Source of the DNA: Paramacrobiotus richtersi
Taxonomy: Eukaryota > Tardigrada > Eutardigrada > Parachela > Macrobiotidae
Reading direction: 5' to 3'
Assembly: GCA_034698045.1 (NCBI GenBank)
Contig: JAQGAU010000701.1
Coordinates: 1-24,787, forward strand
Length of the DNA stretch: 24,787 nucleotides
Part shown: positions 11,601-20,600 of the stretch, one piece after another
Layout: each line of letters opens with the position of its first letter
Position numbering within the stretch: position 1 is the first letter of the stretch
Program-made: the position numbers and the translations under genes
Notes under the pieces: generated by a model
The model's input: the letters and a program-made list of their open reading frames with translations, nothing else
Databases searched by the model: none
What the model was told of the DNA's origin: nothing

Positions 11601-14600
11601 TATTCTATATAATATAACTAGTGCTCAGTTGTTCTTTCACAGGTATTTAATATACTGGACTGATCCACAGTTCGATATGCAGATTAAAATACATTTCTGA
11701 AACTACATAAGTTATGCTGCATTTCCCGAAAATCATTAGTCGTGTACACACTGCATACACATAATTCTGCAAGTTTCTAACAGGTCCAATGCTGTTTCAG
11801 GCCCCTTTTAGCTAGAATCAGCCAAACGTTCTTTAACGTTCTTCCTACCAATTTCTCAAATCTTTTCAGATAAAATGCTGCGAAACGAATAACAAATTCC
11901 TAAATGCCGACATTAGCAAATACAATAATTTTCCCGAGACTTTAGCTTTCAGCTTAAATAACTAATAATTTTAACACCGTTTTTACTTACGTCGGTGTTA
12001 CAGCAGCCTTAGTCGAATGGTCATCCGGCAGGGCAATCTCCTGTAGTTCCCCGACATTCTGATTGGCAAAACTACTCTGCGCCTGCTTCATCTGCTGCAT
12101 GATACGATCACGCCTGGCGGCCGCCCTCCGGCGTCGCTCGTCGGTATCATCCGCCGCAGCCGGTTCCGGAGTGACATTGCCCACCGGCTCCACGACATCC
12201 ATCGGTTCCAACGGTTTACTGTCTTCCACGTTAGCCAATGACTCGTAAAACTGAATTACCCACTCGATGAGCGTGCGGTAGGCATCGGCATCCTTTCGGT
12301 TACGGAGTTCCCGCAGTATTGTGAAAATACCCGCTGAAGAGTATAAAGCTGACGTAACATTTCGTTGTCTGGTTTGTGAATGAGCTTACCGTCAACGGCC
12401 TTCTCCAGAAATTTGTAATCCGTTGTCTGCTGTTCAAGGGCGCGCTTCTCTTCGTACAACGCGTATCCAATTAAAAATAATACCTACAAATGGCAAAAAA
12501 TAGTTTTTTTTACGCTTGAATCTTTAAACATTTACAACCATGAACCAATCCTTCAACAACAGTACATACTACTGGACATAAATTTTATTAACAATTAATT
12601 ACCAACAAGCACATACGTATTGAGAACCTGACGGATTAAATATTCCTCATAAATACGACCATTATAAGAAGCTCTGAAGAGAGTCAAAAGACAACTTCCT
12701 ACCAAACAGCAAAATGCTAATTGATAATGGGACGGTCAAATAATTAATATATTTGTCCGTACATAAGTAACATGAATCAGGACTGATCAGCGTCTGGATT
12801 TCGAACAGAATACCGTTCAGTACGATCGTCTTTAAGCATATACAGATGTTTCAAAAATAAAAGAGGTTGTAATGATTTCAAACCGAACAAAAAAGAGTCA
12901 GTTCTAACTGAGCGTGCATACTATTTGTGTTATTCTAAAGCTTCTTCGAAGTATGGGGAAATGAGATTGCCCGTCTTCAGCAGCCCGTACACTACGAAGC
13001 ATCACATTCTAAGCCGGAAGGTCCATTAATGCGGACGTACCCGTATAAGTTGCCCTTCAGAAAACGATCGAGGATGATGGTTCAACGCTCGTCGCAGTGT
13101 CAGATTCAGTAAATGGATGAACACATCGCAATGCATAATATGGATAATGCTGCGGAAAGATTCGGTGAATTCCGGTGGACATGGCGGCGGAAAAACTGAA
13201 AACAACAAAATGTACGATAAATAATTACGAAAAATGTTCCAATATAATTACCCGCTTCTTCGCTATCCTTCTTCTTCCGCTTCCGCTGTGTATCTTCGGC
13301 CTTTGAGTGCTCGATCCGGGAATAGTGATAGAAGAACATGTTATAACGAGATGTGAATTCGGGCTTCAGTTCGAAGTATCCCTTGCTTGCGGCTGAAGGA
13401 CGCCTAATGTGAATAACACGCAAATTTAATCAAACAATTTAAACAAACAAAAAACCAAGCAGACTGCCACAGTCGAACGCTCGCTTGGCATTTCAAGGTA
13501 TCGAAAAAACATGAAACAGAGTCACAACAATCACAACGAATTATAAATTATATAAATTATATAATTATAAATCTCAAAAAACAAAATATTTTGTGGAATA
13601 ATTGATAAGAAAATAGAAACAAAATTAACAAAAATTTAATCAACTAACAAAATAATTGAAAAGCTGAGGAAATTCATAAGCCTGCCGAAATAATCTTATT
13701 TAGATGCAATTTAACGTAGATTTTTGACGAAGCTTCGATATTTCGACGTCATACTTGAAAGTAGCCACATCTCGCACCACGTCATCCAGTGTCGAAGCTT
13801 TCGCTTCCTGCCAAACAGAAAAACGTCCCATCTTCCGAAATTTAACTATTTCCAATTTCTGCGCACCTGTTCCGGAAGATTCTTCACCAATTCACTGTAC
13901 GACATCGTCTGGATGCACAGCTGATGGATAATTTCATTTTTCAAGCAGTCATCCTCGGTGACCTTTCCCAGACCCGGATAATATCGCTCCCCAATGAATA
14001 TCATCAGACAGTAAAAGAATTCCTCCGCCAGATATAAAACTTGACGGATCGAATCGTCACCGTCGGTTCGCAACGGGGTAGCATCAAAAGTTTCTCTATA
14101 GAAGAATTAAATCAGAATATGGTTTAAAAGATGTCAATTAGCTAATTTGACATACTCAGCCCAGTGGACCAATCCAAATTTGTTAATCACGTTGATAAGG
14201 AATTCATCCGGCTTCATGACGGCTGCACAAGCCTGTAAACGTAAAATAATTCAGATACAATATGGTCTGTCGGAAAATTCAGTACCGACATCAAGATTTT
14301 GCTTTTACTGAAAGATCCAGAACATCATACTGTCGAAAACCTATTGTGGAACTGCGTAGTGTAATGGCTCAATAATTGCTCGAAAGGTCACTTTTCAACA
14401 AACGAGACTACGTATACTCTGTGAATGCTTGGTCGCTATAAAGTTATCAATTTTGAACAACTAATTTTTGTGCTATCAAGAACTCCCTATACTTCAAGTA
14501 CAGTAAGTTCGTGAAGTATAATATGTTCTTCGTATTATCCGTTACACAAGCCTTGTACGAATACAACCGTCCTTTACCTGAATCATGAGGACATCTTTAT

Positions 14601-17600
14601 CCAGCATCTAAACAATTCCGATTTACAAATAATTTATCAGCAAAAACGTAGTATTTGTTCCGTCCTACCTCTTCACGACATCGGGGCTGCTGGTAGAAAA
14701 ATATCTATAAAGAAAAACAATTTTGTACCAATTACTCCACTGTGGTTGAAAAAGTCAATTGTTTTCACATCCACTAGCTTTAATCCAAGAATATAGCATT
14801 TTAATTGGTGTTTATCAAAAAATACAACATTTTTTATTTGAATTTGGTTACCTGATTGGCCAGTGCATAACCGTTGCGCCGCCACATTCCAGCACTAGCT
14901 TGAGCTACCAGTACCAACGTCCGCAGCGGAAACTCTGCCACTTCTTTGGCACGGGATCTGAGACATTCTCTCAGTCTCATGGATGTGTCAAACGGCTGTA
15001 CGTGGATATCGCGAGACATTCCGCTCGTCACCAAACCTTTAAAATTTCCCAATGAATATAAATGAAAGGAAAACCAGAAAAAAGCCGATAACCATCTACA
15101 CAAACTCTAACGTTCAACTACTGTATGTTGTCAAACTGAAAAATAGCAGCAAAAATTTATCTAAAAGTATCAGTCCAAAAGTGGCTGAAAATTTTTGAAA
15201 AAATGTTTTTAGTCTGAAGTTCACAGTTTAAAATATGAACGAAAATAGGGACGTCGAAATCGTGTCGCGATGCTGTAGTAGTAGCTTACCAGCCAACATC
15301 CGGATCACTGGATGATGAATGGAAATAACCTGCGAGCCAACATCGTACTCGATGCATTCGCACATGTAACGAGCCACTAAAATATGGGAATTATTCAGAT
15401 AAATACCATTACAAAAAACTGCGTCTTACCCTCTTTCTTCTCCCATTTCTCAATGATTCCCGTAGCGCCAACTGCCGCCACTATCAGTTTTTCAATGCAA
15501 GCGGCCAGCACAACGTCCTGAAGAAAAAAAGTATCATAAATTGAAATATTTCAATTTAAAAACATTGTAGCCTTCAAAGTTCTTCGAAAATAAATTATTG
15601 TTAACAAAACTCACATCAGAGGCACACCAGGTCTGTAGCAGATCAATTAACGGTCCCATACGCAGTTGTACATTGAACGCCGGTTCCCAGTCGGTTTCGT
15701 ATTCAATATGGGATTGTGTGCGTCGAGTGTGGGAATCCATTCCCTTTACGATACAGTATTATGCGCGCAAGGTAACCAATAAGATAAGAAAAGTTTTTCC
15801 AACCTCCATCATGCTCATAATCTCCAGAAACTGCTCAAAAGCTCCAATAAAACCCCGTCGCAAGGCGGGTGTCCACAGATCAGGAGTGGGCACGGTATTT
15901 AACAAATACCTACAATGACATATCGACTGTCGATAATTTCTTATCACGTTACATTCACTGATGGTTTTCGCTTTTATTATGAAAAATCTGTCATACTATG
16001 GATACACCAGAAGCATTTTGAGCCAAAGCAACAACAGCTTCGCTGTAGTAAGCTAATCGCATGCACGATAGACTGAAGAAATGCGTAGTGGGATGGCTCT
16101 TCGGACTCGTTACTGGACGCAAACGCTGCAATCTTCGTTTGAATTCCAGCGAGAAAGTTTGAAAATTAGTATTTAACGATAATAACTTCCGTTTTTATGT
16201 TACACAATTTTTAAAGAATTAATTTTGTCGTCTCGCATAAAATTATGATCAGGCAGATTATTTATGAAACACAAAGCGAAGATATTCACAAGCCTCACCG
16301 TGTATCATACAGCGTGTACAGAGCCCGCTTGAACTGCGCCGCATTCCCCGGTTGTGTGGTACGATCGAAAGTTAACCGTCCTTGTTCTGCACAATAACAA
16401 ACGGTCAGCATATGATCGGCCCATTGTTATCAAAGACACGCTACCATTTCGTCGACTCTGGCAGATCAAAACGAAACTCTTGATGATCATCTCGACCAGT
16501 TTATCCGAAAACAGAGTCCGCGCCTAAAAAACATGGAGACGTTTCAAACCAGATCAACGGGAACAATGCTAGACATACCACAGTGGGAACGGTGAAGAGC
16601 TGTACGGAAAGACTAGTACATGAATCGGCGTGTTCATGGTCATCCGAAATGAAAGCGGTCATCAATTGTGGATACAACTGCAATCCAAACATAATAAATT
16701 CATGTAAAATCAAAATAAACTATATTATAGAATGTTACGTCTAACAGAAATCACAGCTGCAGAAAACTACCCAATCAGTGAATTCACCACTCAGTTTTGG
16801 ACCAAAAATAAAATCGCATGAACTAATCGCACTTTATGGATAAATTAAGAAAAATCCACTGGAAACGGTAAAGAAACTTACCCGTGCAAACAGCCGGGAG
16901 AATTCAATCTTGGCATCATTGAAACTCAGAAATCTGCAAGAGCAGGAACTTCAGTTATGCCCAAAAAATAAGGTTTAGTAGCACTTACGTTGCCATGAAA
17001 AGGGCATGACACGCTCCACGCGCAGCTGGAACCAAAATAACCAACATGAGGTAAAAGTGAATTCGCCATCATACACGAGTAGCATACATTTCCAAAGTCG
17101 AACATCCTTCAAGAGAAGTGCCGAGACAAGAGGCATATCACCGGTGATCGGGGTAACTTGAAGACAAGCTTCGCAGATCAGCGCTTTAAAGCCCTCTGCA
17201 ATCAGAAAATAACAAGTCTGTTTCGTTTTTATATCGGTCAACTGCAAAACGATATTAATTTAGTATCTTCTGCTTGTTAATTTTAAGATCTTTCTAGCTT
17301 AACGCAGAGAATAAAAAAGGCGGCTTCGAATAAGGCAAAAAACAAACGTTCAATATATACTCGTGCTGCTTTAACAAATTAATAAGGCTGTCTATAAGTC
17401 GATCTGCGCGGTTGTGTCATACAAAGCCATTACTCTACAACACAATCGTATCAAAACACCGTACTACATAGAAGTACATACAATCGTGTTTGCAGATGTA
17501 CTACCGAAGCGTTAAATTTACGATATTGTACAACCAGCATATTTAACCAGATCATTGTGACTTCGGTGTGCTTTGGTAACTGAGTTTACAAAACTGATTT

Positions 17601-20600
17601 CGCCTTTTGGCAATATCGCTATTTCACAGCATTCCGTGTTACTGACATCAGCCTGCAAAATTTCCATCTGTGCCAATAAACCAATACTCTAAGTTCTAAC
17701 CATATCCCAATATTTTTGAAATTTTATTCCGAAAAGCAGGTCAAAACCAATAGAAGTACCAAAAACATAAACCGAAACGTCATTACATTTTCAATGCTCA
17801 GTACAGGATGTTGTGCTATCTTGACCGTTTTCAACCAGTCTGAACTGAAGACACCAGGGCGGAAACGGTGCCATTGTGCTACGTTACGTATCGAAGTAAT
17901 AATACGATAATAACGCAGTCGAAGCAATCTGCCAGGCGCACGTTCTAACTACAATCTGCTGCTCAGCAAGGAAAGTAATGACAATTGTCAGAAAATGAAG
18001 AACTCATTAGAACCTATCGGCGTTTTCATGTACCGTATTATGGAACCCTAAAATCAACCCCTTTTTCAGATACTCCTTTATGGAGAAAAACTCCTTTTTT
18101 AAATATAAATTTCGACTGTCCGCATTACTGACACAATATTATGCTGAAAATTCACAATATTGCAGTTTTTTACAAAACACATACCACATGCATCAGCCAG
18201 CTTCTGTATCCAGTTCATCACTTTCAAAGCAAAGACCTGATGGGCATACACCGGTGTGGGAACGATATCGACCCGTAGTGGCTGCGGACGTCGCGAAGTC
18301 CGCTAAAACATGACACATTACGATCACAACGATCACTCAGGTCAAACTGTCGCCAGTTTACTTCGATAGATGCTTTAACCCGTTCGCAGTCCGCATACGA
18401 TCCGAACTTGACCGGGCTCCGGCCTTCATGATCCACGACCGTTGCGTATTCCAAAGCTTCGTCATGGGTGCATTCCAATGTCCGGCATAGTGTGCTTATC
18501 ACCTACAAGTACAACAGAACGTCATCAAATAGGACACGAAAACCAAGGCACATCAGTCTATTTTTCCTGCTCTGGCATCGCTTCAAAAAACCGCGTTATA
18601 TGGAATACAACATAAACAGTTATCAAATTTTTTGAAATTCATCTAAGTCAATAATACTTATAACAGTATTATTGACTATAACAGATTAATCTGTCGATAA
18701 AACTTATAACAGTTCTGCGATACTTTTGCCTTTTTTAGATGTATCCTGGAATATTCTGTACAAAAAGAACCAAATCGAAATCAAGCAGAGTAACATAATC
18801 TCACTATTTTCTTGAAATGTGGACCATACGCTCCTACTCCCGCCGCATATATGCCACCATTCTACACTGCACATCGACTTAGATTGCCAGCAATAGGACC
18901 TACCACGTGCACCTGTGTCGGATAAGTAATCAACCCGCACATAAAACGCCTATCCCAGACGAATATTCAGAGTCAGAAACATACGAGTAAAATATGGAGC
19001 ACTATAGTCCCGTTATTTTAGTTTGTTAACTATTCCATTGTTCTGTTCAGTCTTGATGGCTGACAGTCAAAAGGCTGGAATGAAAGGTATTCGCATACAC
19101 TGGCTTACCATCGTTCCGAATTATTAAGGTCTTCTGGGAGTGTGTTGCTGTTAACTCGTTCTCGTAATTCTATTTTAATGCCTATCCGCAGCAAAGAAAC
19201 ATACGAAATAATATGCTCTTCGGATACTCGCACTTAATACAGAAGGTTCAATCCGTTACAGAAAATTCAGTCTTCTACTAACGTTTCCCCAGTCCCTTTC
19301 CGCTCTGCCGAACGAACCATTTAAAAAAAAATGCCAGTAAAAACTAACGAGCTCCAGTTTACCAACTTTACAGAAATTTCAAACAAAAAAACAATCGCAA
19401 ATAAAGCTTCTCCAGCTTTGTTTCTGCGTGCTTACCTGCTCATAAGTGTGAGTCTCATCATTATACAGGATCGTCGTGAACGGGAAACTTTCCACATTCC
19501 CCTCCTTTTCTCTACATCCCAACAACCACATTAGTCTATTCAAACGACCTTCCACACACCAAGCTACCTTTCAGACACCACGAGATCCTCCGGTAGACCC
19601 TCACCATCCCGTAGACACAACAGCTGATAGGCATAGGACAGCGCGCCGGGAATCAAAGCTTGAAAACGCCGGACAATCTCCATGGGTAGGCGCTTTTTGG
19701 CATCCTCCACATCGACACTGGGCGGTCCGGCGCCGTCGGGCGGTTCATGCTGCGCACAGGCAAAGTCCCGTTTCCAGGCCTCGGGATCCCCGCAGTCGCA
19801 GTAGCCACCGCCGGATGAACTGCTGATCTGGTGACAGAAATAGGGAATGTTTCCTTCCCCGGGGTAATATTTTCGTCGTAAACGTGATAATTGTCTGGGA
19901 TATTTTAGATCAGACTTTTTTTTCGTAAATCTTATGGTGTATAATGCGTACGGGGCAAAAAGCTATTTTTACCACCTCTTTTTACGAACACGTGTGACGA
20001 CAATATATTCAGTGACTTCAACCTATGACGTCAAATTCTGGCATAATCATGAGTAAAAATAGTAACGATTTTTTTTCTCTACTGCGAAAATATCGAACAA
20101 ATATAATATACAAATGTTATGCGAGACTCCTGATATGCGACCGCTAAAATATTAACAAAAAAAAACAACGAATAGAAAGGTGATACGCAATCCTTTTCTG
20201 ATGTAAGTGGCTCGATACCCATTAGTTTTACGCAAATTCAGAAGGCATTTTGCTATGCTGTCTCACCTTATAGCGGTGGTTCTTGTGGGTGCTCTGCTTG
20301 AAGCATTCGATACACAGAACACAAGTCGCATCCACGGCACAATCGCTGCAATCGAGAACAACATATCGAACTTTTTTTTATTAATCTTTCGCAGATACAG
20401 CAAAATAGAATAATGTCAGTTGGTGGTGGCGCAAATGCCACCACCAGCAGAGCTTCATATTAAACAGCTACGTACTTCTGCTCTTTAGAAGCTGCATATC
20501 GACACGTCAGTACGTAAGACTGTTTTCAACTTTTTACAAAAGTATGCGAACAAATTCATAACTTTTACCTAAATTACCTATTTCGGAAACTTAACTGCCA

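Noticed and set aside
12256-12459. Reading straight through 12334-12389 as coding sequence.
   Set aside because: The segment is open in frame, but it starts GTAAGC, ends in a CTTCAG acceptor, and family homology resumes only in the frame obtained by splicing it out.
16083-16152. A functional tRNA gene at the copy with A-box and B-box likeness.
   Set aside because: No acceptor stem or cloverleaf could be paired and no terminator T run is suitably placed. A degraded tRNA-derived repeat is the more cautious reading.
16989-17195. An apparent frameshift in the ligase between the RLWK motif and the following LFMAT segment.
   Set aside because: A 62 nt GT/AG intron (17026-17087) explains it fully. 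Removing it restores frame and homology ([12 protein letters not shown]), so the gene is not broken here.
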